Assembly: GCA_947685225.1 (NCBI GenBank)
Contig: CANTUV010000009.1
Location: 2,294,001-2,358,000 of the forward strand
Source of the DNA: Garcia nutans
Lineage: Eukaryota > Streptophyta > Magnoliopsida > Malpighiales > Euphorbiaceae
Direction of reading: 5' to 3'
DNA length: 64,000 bases
Positions 40,037 to 51,784 of the stretch are shown here, piece after piece. The notes under the pieces are model-generated. The model was given only the letters and a program-made list of their open reading frames with translations, ran no database searches and was not told the origin of the DNA. Numbering within the stretch: position 1 is the first letter of the stretch; each line of letters opens with the position of its first letter. A program made the translations under genes and the position numbers.

Positions 40037-40047
40037 ATCTCCCACTT
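40037..40047 (-). other. Polypurine tract of the young copia element
   Basis: On the minus strand AAGTGGGAGAT lies directly before the 3' LTR (TGTTAAA), the place and sequence type of a copia plus-strand primer. Confidence 0.85.
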
Positions 40048-40361
40048 GGCCCATGCGCATACTTTAATATCCATTAACTTTTATTTGAAATTAAAATGAT
40101 TGGATTATGGCGGTCACAAGTCATTAAGTCAACATGATCCCTTCCATATATCACAAACCACCTCAATTCACAAAAATACTTTAATTGAGAAAATACAACA
40201 AATAATACATCGTTGTTTTCAACATTATTTTTATCTCACTCAACCAATAAATGTATACAACTATAATGTGGACAACAATTAAATAAAGCAAAATCCATCT
40301 TTAATTGAATTCTTAAGTGTCACAACATAATGAGCAAAATAACCATATGTACATATGAACA

Positions 40362-43300
40362 TCATGCTAACAAGGACTTATCTATAATGCCCATCCTCTT
40401 TACATGGCCAATAAAGGTTTTGGGCGGTAAGCCTTTAGTTAACGGATCCGCTATCATCAAGTCAGTACCAATATGCTCAATTGACACTTTGAGATTTTGC
40501 ACTTCTTCTTTCACAGATAGGTATTTTAAATCCATATGTTTAGCACCTTTAGAATACCTATCATTCTTAGAGAAGAAGACACCTGCAGAATTATCACAAT
40601 AAATTCTCAACGGTCTAGCTATACTGTCGACAATACTTAGACCTGAGACAAAGTTCCGCAACCACAATGTTTGAACAGTGGCCTCAAAACATGCCACAAA
40701 TTCAGCTTCCATAGTGGAAGTAGCAATGACAGACTGCTTTCCACTTTTCCATGAAATTGCTCCTCCAGCCAAGAGAAACATATAGCCAAATGTAGATTTT
40801 CTCGAATCTACACAACCGGCATAGTCTGAATCCGAGTATCCTACCACTTCTAGATGGTTGGATTTTCGATATGTGAGTATATGATCCTTAGTGCCTTGTA
40901 GATATCTAAGTACTTTCTTTGCAGCTCTCCAATGATCCATTCCGGGATTACTTTGATATCGACCCAACATTCCGACCACAAAACTGATATCCGGTCGAGT
41001 ACATGTCTGAACATACATTAAGCTCCCAACTACTGAGGCATAAGGAATAGACTCCATTTCTTTTCATTCCAAATCATTTTTAGGACATTGCATTTCGCTA
41101 AATTTGTCTCCTTTCTGAATTGGAACTATCCCTGCAGAGCACTTTTCCATCCTAAATCTCTCTAATACTTTGTTAATGTAAGCTCTTTGAGACAATCCTA
41201 ACAATCCTTGTGATCTGTTACGGAATATTTCTATTCCTATCACATAAGATGCCTCACCCATATCTTTCATTTCAAAGTTCTTAGAGAGAAATTCCTTTAC
41301 ATCATGTAACATGCCAATATCATTTGCAGCAAGAAGAATATCATCAACATATAAGACTAAAACAATGAACTTGCTCCCACTAATCTTCATATAGATACAC
41401 CGATCAACAGTGTTTTCTATAAAACCATATGAAGTAATTGTACTGTTAAACTTAAGGTACCATTGACGAGAAGCTTGTTTTAGTCCATATATTGACTTCT
41501 TTAATTTACACACTAAATTTTCCTTTCCCGTGGTCACAAAACCTTCCGGTTGGTTCATATATACTTCCTCCTCTAATTCACCATTAAGAAAAGCGGTTTT
41601 TACATCCATTTGGTGAAGCTCTAAATCATAATGAGTTACCAAAGCCAAAATAATTCTTAAAGAGTCCTTTTTAGAAACTGGAGAAAAGGTCTCTTTATAG
41701 TCAATACCATCTTTCTGAGTATAACCTTTAGCAACAAGTCTGGCCTTAAACCTTTCAATGTTGCCTTTTGAGTCTCGTTTAGTCTTAAAGACCCATTTAC
41801 AACCGACTCGTTTAGAACCTTTAGGCAACACTACTAAGTCCCAAACTTTGTTATCACTCATTGACTTTAACTCTTCTTCCATGGCATTAAACCACTTTTC
41901 AGAATTATTACATTCCATGGCTTCCTTAAAAGAGACTGGATCCTTATCAATGCTCAAATCACATTCATGTTCAAGAGAGTATACCACATAATCACTTGAA
42001 ATAGCTGGCCTTTTCTGTCTTTCTGACCTCCGTAATGCTATTTCTTGTGAAACCACTTGCTCATTTGTGACTTGTTCATTATTTTCAGGCTCATCATTTA
42101 TATGATCATTTTGTGGGATTGGAATGTTATTTTGTTGTTCAATTGCTTTATTAGCCCGTGATACAACAAAAGGAACAACAATAGAAGAAGAGATATTAGG
42201 AGAATCCGTCTGAATTGGATCCTCAACCTGAATCTCTTGCAAATCAACTTTACGTTGTTCACTACTCCCACTAGATTGACCATTCTCAATAAAACGAGCA
42301 TTTCCAGACTCAATGATTCTTGTACTATGGTTAGGACAATAAAATCTGTACCCTTTTGACTTTTCAGGATATCCAATAAAAAATCCACTAACTGTTCTAG
42401 CATCAAGCTTCTTTTCATGTGGATTATATATCCTAATTTCAGTTGGGCAACCCCAAATATGAAGATGCCTCAGACTAGGTTTCCTTCCTGTCCACAGTTC
42501 ATAACGGGTCTTAGGAACTGCTTTACTAGGAACCCTATTAAGCAAATATGCGGCACTCTTTAATGCATGCACCCATAATGATAAAGGTACAGAACAATTA
42601 TTTAACATACTCCTAACCATTTCAATCAGAGTACGATTTCGCCTCTCAGCTACACCATTCTGCTGAGGCGTACCAGGCATTGTATACTGTGCACAAATGC
42701 CTCGCTTTTCAAGGAATTTTGCAAATGGACCTGGACATTGTCCATTTTCATTAAATTTACCATAATATTCACCACCTCTATCAGACCTCACAATTTTAAC
42801 TTTTCTATTTAGCTGCCTTTCCACCTCATTAATGAATATTTCTAGAATATCCACTGATTGAGACTTTTCATGCAGTAAATATACATAACCATACCGTGAG
42901 AAATCATCAATAAAAGTGATAAAATACTTTTCACCGCCCCAAGAGGGAATGTCAAAAGGACCACAAATATCAGTGTGTATAAGATTAAGAAGTTCACTGC
43001 TTCTTGTGGCTGGGTTCTTTAATGTGTGTTTAGTTTGCTTGCCTTTAATGCAATCTATACACACATCCCAATCAGTAAAATCCAATTGAGGTAAGATTCC
43101 ACCTTTCACTAACCTCAAAATCCTTTCTTTGGAAATGTGTCCTAATCTTTGATGCCATAAGAAAGCAGAACATTCATCATGTGCACTACGTTTATTACCT
43201 ATATTGTGCTCAACATTAAACAAAGATTCCATAAATTTAGTATCAAGATTAAAACGATATAAACCATCAATTAAAGTACCAGAACCATAAAAGTACTTAT

Positions 43301-44447
43301 GTTTATACAAAGAAAATGTACCATTACCAAACTTAATACTAAAACCATTATTATCCAACATTCCAACAGAAACCAAATTCCTAGCACAATCAGGAACATA
43401 AAGACACCTTTCAAGATCTAAATGACAACCAGTGTCCAAGATCAATCTGTAAGTTCCAATTCCTTCTATTTGTGCCTTCATTCTGTTTCCCATATAAAGA
43501 AATTGTTCAGTTTCTTTTATGGTTTGGATCGAAAGGAATCCCTGTAAAATGTGAGACACATGAGTAGTCGCACCAGAATCTATCCACCAGGTATTATAAG
43601 GCACTTCAATAAGATTTGATTCGAAACATACTGAAACATAAAAAATACCTTTCTTTTCGAACCATATCTTTCTTTTAGGACAATCCTTCTTGAAGTGACC
43701 AGTCTTCTTACAGAAATAGCACTTCAATTCCTTATGGATTTGGCCCTCATTGACTTTCATTGGGGCTTTGTCCTTTTTCTTGCCTTTCTTCCCTGATCTG
43801 TTTTTGCTGCTTCCAGCTCCATCATGAAAAGTGAGATTTGCAGAGTGTTCCTTTACCTTCTTTAATCTCCCTTCCTCTTGAATTAACATGGCCTTGATTT
43901 CCTGAATGTTCCACTTTTCCTTAAGGGTGTTGTAATTCACCTGGAACTGACCAAACTCAACAGGAAGTGAGTTAATAATAAACTGAACAAGGAAAGTTTC
44001 ACTCACATCCATTCCCATCGATTTCAATTTTGCTGCCAAATTCTGCATGCCAGTCACATGATCATGAATGGATTGTGACTAATTAAACTTCTTGGTCGTG
44101 AGCTCACTCATCAAAGAGCCTACTATGGACTTGTCAGCAATGTCTGACTGGGAGTACTCCTTAATTTTCAACATATACTCTCTGGCGTCATCCGTCTTAG
44201 GCATTGATGGCTTGACATTTTCAGCCATCGTCATCCTCATTAAGTTCAAGCTCAGCCTGTTAGACCGCTCCCAAGCCTCATAGTGAGACTTGTCCTCTTC
44301 AGTACTGGTCTCTGTAATGGCTGCTGGCTTTTCAGAAACTAACGCCAGATCTAGGTCCAAAACTCCCAACTGGTAATGGATTTGTTCAGACCAGTCATCA
44401 TAGTTCAAACCGTTGAACTTAATCAACCCAGTACCCATAGCAAACAT
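40362..44447 (-). pseudogene. Copia gag-pol polyprotein with two nonsense codons
   Basis: One reading frame of 1361 codons runs from 44447 to 40362. Gag begins MFAMGTGLIKFNGLNYDDW and has a CCHC knuckle (CYFCKKTGHFKKDC). Protease has DSGA (Asp near codon 290). Integrase has HQRLGH, HTDICGPF, DDFSRYGYVYLL, SDRGGEYY and GTPQQNGVAERRNRT. Reverse transcriptase has DVKTAFLNGELEE and YVDD at 41340-41351. RNase H has YSDSDYAGCVDSRKSTFG and STMEAEFVA. The PR-INT-RT-RH order defines Ty1/copia. The frame is broken by TAG at 44079-44081 and TGA at 41064-41066 and has no frameshift. Both stops can be explained by C-to-T changes (CAG to TAG, CGA to TGA), as expected from cytosine methylation; that is inference. 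It is not self-sufficient as it stands, unless the stops are read through. Confidence 0.92.
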
Positions 44448-45559
44448 CTTAGAATAAGCTGCAATACATACTCACACATTAATGCTTTGAGATAACATAA
44501 TAGATTTAGACATAACAACTTTAATTATGTATTTAAGTTTACCTTTGGGTGATACTTAAATACAAATATTCAAACATATAATGATGCCAATAATAAGAAT
44601 ACTGTAATGGACTTTCAATTATACTATAGACAATATGCATGTTATCTTTGGATATACACTCATATTTACCAAGCATAATCTCAAGTCTCTTTGATGTCAT
44701 TAACGATAAGTAATGGTCTACCTTTGGGTAACCTCACAACATTATAATTAATGATCTCAATTGTTCAATTTTACCTTTCACTTCATTTAACGGCATTAAA
44801 AAAAATATGAACAATTGAAGTACACACTTAAATGTTTAAACAAATTCCAAGCAAGGCCACTTTGGTGACTAACAAGCTTTCCATACAATAAACATTTAAA
44901 TTGTGCAATCTTTAATAATGCAATTAGACAATTAAAATTTGATGTTTATCAATTGCATATTCAATTTTCTATAATGGTTACATTACTGAACCATAACTAT
45001 AATTAACTATTATACATGAACAATATAATGATAACATTACTTCACTGTTTTGCTTCACTTGCACTGAACTTTAATAGCCATATGAGATAAAACTATGACT
45101 TCAATTTTACCAAGAAAGGCAAAACACCTTACGTATCACCATATAAAACAAACAATTTATCACCATTAATTGTTACTCCACTTTAATGCCAATTGAACCC
45201 AGTGTATATTTTGAATTAAAAAAAAGGATAATCATTAAAGGCAAAAGCAAAAGCAAAAAACCAAACACGTGATACAATACAATATAAAAGCAATTATAAT
45301 CACAGCCAATATACACAATACAATATTGTATCATTGCTTTTGCCTTTGAATTGTGAAACCAATTGATACAATATTGATACCAATTGATCACAGCCAATAC
45401 GTGGTCTTCAATAAAAAACCACATCACATATAAGACAAAAACTATACACTTTAATAATGACTTCATTTATTATACTTTAATAGCCATCAAAAACTAAATA
45501 TCCAATCACATTATTGAATAATAGAATACATCACGTGGGTTCATCATAATCCATAATTC

Positions 45560-45835
45560 ATATTCAAAGCAATAAATGATTTTTCACTGTAAAATAATCT
45601 TTTAAATCATTTGACGAATATATTGAGAATAGATTTTCAATAATTCATTCAAAGCAATAAATGATTTTCGATAACTATAAATAATCTTTTAAATCATTCA
45701 AAGCAATAAATTGATGAAAATCATTCAAGGCAATAAATTGATTTTCGAAAACTGTAAATAATCTTTTAAATCATTCAAAGCAATAAATTGATGAAAATCA
45801 TTCAAAGCAATAAATTGATTTTCGTAACCCTATAA
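45560..45835 (-). repeat. Tandem repeats in the copia leader
   Basis: Units built on ATTCAAAGCAATAAATTGAT (plus strand), with AATAATCTTTTAAATC between them, recur about six times. Two longer near-identical blocks begin at about 45690 and 45765. They lie between the primer binding site and gag, close to the 5' LTR. Confidence 0.8.
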
Positions 45836-45960
45836 TTTGACGAATGATTTACTTTCTGTTTTAAAACAATTAAATTAATTTTGAAACCATTCGCCAATTT
45901 GCTTTTGAAATAATTTACTTTAATAAATTCATTAATCAAACAAAACTAGAACAAAAAACA

Positions 45961-45973
45961 GGCTCTGATACCA
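45961..45973 (-). other. Primer binding site (initiator tRNA-Met type)
   Basis: On the minus strand TGGTATCAGAGCC lies two bases inside the 5' LTR. It is complementary to the 3' end of initiator tRNA-Met, the usual copia primer, and fixes the direction of the element. Confidence 0.95.
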
Positions 45974-45975
45974 AT

Positions 45976-46407
45976 TGAAAGCCTTTTCTTATTTCAGAAA
46001 AGTGTAATGGATCTTTAGTTCTAGTCAGTGTTTGATAAAGAAAATAATCGGAAGCGTACCTTGATCCATCGCTTTATCCTGTTCCGTAGAAAAAACTGCG
46101 TTCTTTTTCTTCGTTCAATTGTTTCTTTCCCTCTAATGAGTTTCCTTAGGTTTTCTCACGATAGTCAGAGAAAGTTATCTGAGAAATAAAAATAACTGTA
46201 CATATCTTTTAAAACAGTTATCCTTTCATTTTATTTCTCTATATATTTAATAATTAGAGGGAAGGGTATTTAAACCCAAACCGATTCTTAACCTTTAAAC
46301 CCAATAACCATCATCTCGGGTCAACTTTAATTAGAATCGGTCGTCTTTAATTAAATCCGTCACATAATTACATGGGCCACATTATAGATTATTAAAATAA
46401 TTTAACA
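45976..46407 (-). repeat. 5' LTR of the young copia element
   Basis: 432 bp, the promoter-bearing LTR for the minus-strand transcript. It is followed by target duplication GTATA at 46408-46412. Identity to the 3' LTR is 431 of 432 by eye. Confidence 0.97.
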
Positions 46408-47368
46408 GTATAGACTATTTACCTGATGAAATTGGAAATTTTGTTCACCTCCAATATTTGGGATTATTTCTCTTGCAAATAAAGAAGCTTCCATGTGCTT
46501 TAGGTAATCTTCTAAAGCTGCAAACTTTAAATGTAGAAATGTTGAATGAAAAACCATGCGAACTTCCTATTGAAATTCTGAATAATAAACAACTTAGGCA
46601 CCTAATCTTGTCTCACTATTATGATGGAATTAGAGTTCCAAGGGGTTTTGCAACTTTGATGAATCTTCAAACTCTGACTGGTGTATCTCCTGGTAATTGA
46701 GTAGCTTAACTCAACTGCGACGACTTGATCTTCGTTGTACCTCTGAAGACAATATTGGTGAGATGTCTGCAGCCATCATGAAGATGAATAACCTTGTCTC
46801 TCTTTCTTTACGTGCAGAATGGAACATTGGAACTATAAATCTTCTACCTGAATTGGAATCATTTTCTCTTCCACCTCATCTTCAAGAGCTTTTTTTAGAT
46901 GGTAATCTAATTGAAATTCCTAACTGGCTTCTCTCCATGGAAAACTTAATCAAGCTAGATTTAGTTGATTCCAATCTTTTAGATAATTCATATTCAATTT
47001 TTCAGTTTCTTCCCAAATTAAAATCTCTCTCTCTAAAACGTGCCTATAAGACAAGGGTCATTGGTAAAGAATTTTGCAATATAGGTAGATTTTCAAAATT
47101 AGAAACTTTGATAATTTGGTCATTTGATCTAATAGAGTGGACTGAAATTGTAAATGGAGCTTTTCCAAAATTGAGGCGTCTTAAATTTTATTGTTTCAAT
47201 TTGAGGTTTCTTCCCGAAGGCCTACAGTACATTTCTACCATACAAGAGTTGTATTTTAGGCATTTGCATGAAGATCTTGCGAGGAGATTAAGTGACAAAG
47301 AAAATTACAAGATCAAGCATATTGCAGAAGTCTCGCCACTTATACCACTTCTACCAGAGGGTGGTTGA

Positions 47369-48812
47369 AATGGCCGCCATATTAATTTCCTGAGGAAGTT
47401 TTATGGTTTAGCTGTTTGATTCTCTGATGCCATTCATCAATACTACATTACGGCGGAGATCTTTGTTTGTGAAACTTGGAAAGAAGAGGGTTTATTGGAT
47501 AATTATTTATAAAAAGGGCCCGTCGTTTAATTTCCTTGGGGCACCTTTTGTTTCATCCTTGTTTGTTGTGTATAATTAATTTCATCCTTGTTTATAATTA
47601 ATTTTAATAATTAAATAATAGAAATCGTATTTTTAAATAAAGTAAATTATTTTATTTTAAAAGTTTTATAATAATCCTAATAATCTATAAATAAATAAAA
47701 TAATTTAATAAATAAATTATTTTTAAATAAATAAATTAATAATTATTTATGCAGACATTTTTGTAATTGGGGATAGTAAAAATTTGGTATGTAATAAAAT
47801 TTATATAACTAAAAGGTTCTATAAAATTAGTTATGCCAAAATAAAAGTGTTTTCCAATATATATACAAACGAAAAAAAAATAAATATATCAATATTAATT
47901 TTAATCTAAAAATCAAAATAGAATTTATCATAAATAGAATAATAAAATTTAAAATTTATTTTTAAATTTAACTACCTACAGTTAAGAAATATCGTGGTTG
48001 TTAATTTAATCTGAGTTATATATATATATTTATTTTATTAAACATATTTGCTCCAACATTAATCTTTTCTTCAAAAAAAATATTTATAATATTCAAAAAA
48101 TTAAAAAGATTAACCCAATCTCATATAATGATAGTATGATTATCTCATATTTAGTAGCATACTTCATATACTATGGTTGGGTATTAATTTTATTATGAGA
48201 TGATTTTATTATGGCTGAATTCCGTAGCTAGGAAAATAATTTTATTATAAGTCTCCATATATATTAATTCCTCACATAAAGAGAAACATATATATATATA
48301 TAGGAAAAGAAAAACCATCTAATTCTTAAATGTTCCCCTCATAACAAATACTATAATTTAATAATGGATATCCCACTAAAGAATTGAAGTTGGACAGAAA
48401 TTGTTGTTAATTTAGGCTGGGTTGGGATGGAATTTGTTTTTTTTTTTTATTTCAATTATTTTATAGGAAAAAAACCAAAATGTATGGTAATGTCACAAAA
48501 TTTTATATTCTCCTTATTAGATTGGAAAGACTCTCACATTAAATAAATACTATAATATCATTAAATTTTAGATTCTCCTCGATACTGTCTCAATAAAAAA
48601 TTGGAGAAAATTCGAAGAAAAAATACAATATTTTTTGTGGGTTGATTTTTTATATTTATTATTGATATTTTTTAGATTTAAATATGACAATCATTAATTA
48701 TTTTTAAAATATTTATTATTAAATACTACAAATTTTGTGTAGTATTACAAATTCTATAATTGTTTTAGATTCAAAATACAAAATCTCATATTTATAAGGT
48801 AGAGAAAAATAA
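47369..48812. other. AT-rich stretch between NLR relic and nested copia
   Basis: The first 200 bases are the likely NLR 3' UTR. The rest is AT-rich with TA runs near 48018-48030 and 48288-48302. No gene or bounded element was seen. Confidence 0.5.
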
Positions 48813-49074
48813 TGTTGTGATGGAAGTTTGAAAGGTAAAGAAGAACAGAAGAAACACAAATTAAATCCAACGGAGGAAAAGGCTCATTCTAATTTAATTA
48901 ACCAATAAGAATAGTCTACAGAGATTGCTGACCTGTACAAAATAGTTACAAGAGTTTTTATACTGTACATATACTCACACACTTAGCATACAATACTTGT
49001 ATATAAACAAATGTATATGGCATAATAATACAACAAAAAAGTATTTTCTAATTTTCTGTGCCTAAAACTGTTCA
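48813..49074 (+). repeat. 5' LTR of the nested copia element
   Basis: The LTR of 262 bp begins TGTTGTGATGG and ends AACTGTTCA directly before the primer binding site. A TATA-like run (TATATAAACAAATG) lies near 49001. The partner is outside the window, so its age cannot be judged here. Confidence 0.85.
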
Positions 49075-49088
49075 TGGTATCAGAGCAG
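49075..49088 (+). other. Primer binding site of the nested copia element
   Basis: TGGTATCAGAGCAG immediately follows the LTR; the first 12 bases match initiator tRNA-Met type primer sites of copia elements. Confidence 0.93.
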
Positions 49089-49319
49089 TTTCTGATCCAA
49101 ATCTACTCTTTCTTGCTACCCAAGCTTAATCTCTTTACTTGATTTCTCATCCTTACTATTTCCCGATTTTTTTTCCAATACCTGTCTAACAATCAAATCA
49201 TGGTAGACATCACTGAAAACAGAAGAATTAACGAGGAAGAAGATGATACTTACAAGATTTCTTCATCTGATCAATCAACAACTACACTAGTAACCATATC
49301 TCTCACACTACAAAAAAAC

Positions 49320-49630
49320 ACGCTATCTGCAACGGACAAAATCCGTCGCAGATCAAGATTTACGATCGATCTGCGACGAATACGATCCGTTAATAAAAAA
49401 GGCGTCGCAATTTTCTATTTTGCGACAGGCCGTCACAGATTGCGACGGATTTGCTACCACTTGGCGGTTGCAAATCTCGCGTTTAAAATTTTGCGGGTAA
49501 AGGGCAGCCGTCGCAGATTTTGTCGCAGATTCCGTCGCAGATTTCCGTCGCAAATTCGTTGCAGATTCCGTCGCAGATTGTCGTCGCGGATTCCGTCGCA
49601 GATTCTGTCATAGATTTCAGATATCCGTCA
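49320..49630. repeat. Left subterminal CGTCGCA repeats of the CACTA
   Basis: CCGTCGCAGAT and its inverted form ATCTGCGACGA occur about ten times, densest at 49505-49610 where units follow one another almost directly. Such motifs in both orientations are typical transposase-binding sites of En/Spm elements. Confidence 0.9.
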
Positions 49631-50154
49631 CAGATTCGTAGTAAATCCATAACAATTTAATATTGATTTTTATTGGAACTATTTGTATTATCAATTAATT
49701 TTATGAGAACTTTATAAATACATTTGGAACATTTAAACACAATCTAAAAAAAAACACTAAGGGGGGTGTATTCAATTCAGATTTTAAAAGATTATGTCAG
49801 ATTTTTTATAATCCATGGATTATGTAAAATCCATGGATTGTTTTAATTCTACATAGACTTGGATAGATTTTAATGTATTTTATTATAAGGATTTGTTTAG
49901 ATTCTAAAAAGTCCATAGATTGTTCTAACATCAATTATAGAATAATTAAAAATTATAGAATAAAAATAAAAATAATTACGATTTGAAACAAAAAAGTTTA
50001 ACACAAAATAATACATCGATCATTGTCATAAGTAACAAAATTTTTAGCAACCAAAAGAGTTATTATCTCCAAATTATTTTTTATGTATGTCAAAATGCAT
50101 CAATGAAAATGTAAAGGCAACACATTACTCAAAATGCAAAGACAATTTAAAAAT

Positions 50155-51770
50155 GGGAGATTTACGATTGAGTCCTCGTATTTATAGCCAATCTGCCCTA
50201 AGGTCCTCACAAAATTGTAAATATGCTCTGAGGTCCCTATCGTTTTAACAATATCTCCTTTAAGGTCCTTCCGTCAAATTTTGCCATTAGCTTGTTTAAA
50301 AAAAATTACAATTTGATCCTCGTAAATGTCATTTTATTTCTACACTATAATATATTTATGGGAGATTTACGATTGGGTCCTCGTATTTATAGCCAATCTG
50401 CTCTAAGGTCCTCACAGTTTTGTAAATAGGCTCTGAGATCCCTATAGTTTTGACAATATCTCCTTTAAGGTCCTTCCGTCAAATTTTGTGACAAAATACT
50501 ATTTTATTACAATATAGATAAAATGTTGTGACAAGTGAATTTATCACCTAAAATAATTTATTTTTACAACTTATTTTTTTAAATAAATATTAATTTGTCA
50601 CATTATAGAAAAAAAATCCTATTGTGACAAAATTTTTTGTTGAAAAATACAATGTCATTAAAATAATATAATTTTATGAAAATAATTAATTTTGCAAAAA
50701 AAAATTAAATTTCGCAAATTATTATTATTACTATAAATTTATATTTTTATTTACTTTAAATATTTTATATCGTTAGTTGCAATAAATTTTCATTAAAAAT
50801 ATACATAATTTTCATTAATTCTACAATCTTGCAATATTAAAGAGAATTAAATATTCATCTAATAGAAAAAAATTATGAAACCAAACCGAATAAAAATGTA
50901 TTAAACATTATTTCGGATTAACAAATTATTATTGTGATGCCGATTCTAGAACTTGTTGAGGAAGTATTGATACATAAAATATGGAAATCATGTTCTTTAA
51001 TAAGGTTTATTCCATATAATTTATTTTTAATCTCTCTTTATGGAAGAAATATTGACAACATTATTATTTTAAAAAATAGAATATTTTTTGAAGATTTTAT
51101 TATTTTTGTTAAGTTAATGTTAATAAGGAGTATGTTATTTTTGAAGGAAAATGTTAATAATTATTTATTTATTTATTTAACATTAATATTAATAAGGAGT
51201 ATGAGTTTTTTTTTAAAAAAATTTTGTTTGAAGATTTCATTTTTTTGTTAAATTATATTATTTCAATGACATTGTATTTTTCAACAAAAAATTTTGTCAC
51301 AATAGGATTTTTTTTTCTATAATGTGACAAATTAATATTTATTTAAAAAATAAGTTGTAAAAATAAATTATTTTAGGTGATAAATTCACTTGTCACAACA
51401 TTTTATCTATATTGTAATAAAATAGTATTTTGTCACAAAATTTGACGGAAGGACCTTAAAGGAGATGTTGTCAAAACTATAGGGACCTCAGAGCCTATTT
51501 ACAAAACTGTGAGGACCTTAGAGCATATTGACTATAAATATGAGGACCCAAACGTAAAACTCCAATAAATATATTATAGTGTAGAAATAAAATGACATTT
51601 ACGAGAATCAAATTGTAATTTTTTTTTAAACAAGCTAACGGCAAAATTTGATGGAAGGACCTTAAAGGAGATATTGTCAAAACGATAGGGACCTCAGAGC
51701 ATATTTACAATTTTGTGAGGACCTTAGGGCAGATTGGCTATAAATACGAGGACCCAATCGTAAATCTCCC
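50155..51770. mobile_element. Long-TIR Mutator-like non-autonomous element
   Basis: Two arms of about 520 bp (50155-50673 and 51250-51770) are inverted copies with roughly 96% identity by eye, starting GGGAGATTTACGATTG. The flanks TTTAAAAAT (50146-50154) and TTTAAAAAA (51771-51779) match at 8 of 9 bases, a Mutator-type 9-bp target duplication. Each arm has an internal tandem copy of the terminal block (left copies start at 50155 and 50360, period 205). The 575-bp centre has no recognisable transposase; the ORF at 50934-51251 is AT-rich and unlike any known protein. The transcript of this element would fold into a long hairpin. Confidence 0.88.
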
Positions 51771-51784
51771 TTTAAAAAATAAAA

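Larger units (their letters stand above)
39605..46407 (-). mobile_element. Young complete Ty1/copia retrotransposon
   Basis: This 6.8-kb element has two 432-bp LTRs that begin TG and end CA, and a perfect 5-bp target duplication GTATA (39600-39604 and 46408-46412). Transcription runs on the minus strand: primer binding site next to the right LTR, gag-pol in the middle, polypurine tract next to the left LTR. The LTRs differ at a single base that I can see (CCATAATCTC near 39940 against CCATCATCTC near 46311), so insertion is recent. The polyprotein frame is continuous except for two nonsense codons. It interrupts an NLR gene. The untranslated leader (about 1.5 kb) is long and contains repeats. 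Confidence 0.96.
38972..47368 (+). pseudogene. Truncated CC-NB-LRR-type resistance gene, split by a copia element
   Basis: Two host segments form one locus: 38972-39604 and 46413-47368. The first codes for the end of ARC2 and a winged-helix-like region (LSDDLKSCLDYCYIF, then AQGLIPEKPG and ELISLGLLE) and the start of the LRR. The second continues the LRR (LPDEIGNFVHLQYLGL, LPCALGNLLKLQTLNV) to a stop at 47366-47368. Removing the insertion and one GTATA restores the frame exactly (AGT ATA GAC). CC and P-loop NB domains are absent, no MHD motif is visible, and a second lesion at about 46697 shifts the frame (GNLLK... ending SPGN-stop; resuming LSSLTQLRRLDL). The family is RPM1/RPP13-like. With two independent lesions it is a pseudogene, although a short protein from the first exon cannot be excluded. 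Confidence 0.85.

Noticed and set aside
49200..49613. 137-codon ORF read as one protein
   Set aside because: Only the first 35 codons are copia gag; the rest is CACTA end sequence, so the apparent Arg-rich tail comes from CGTCGCA repeats.
50934..51251. ORF in the centre of the Mutator-like element as a transposase
   Set aside because: The translation is AT-driven, with no MULE transposase or zinc-finger motif.
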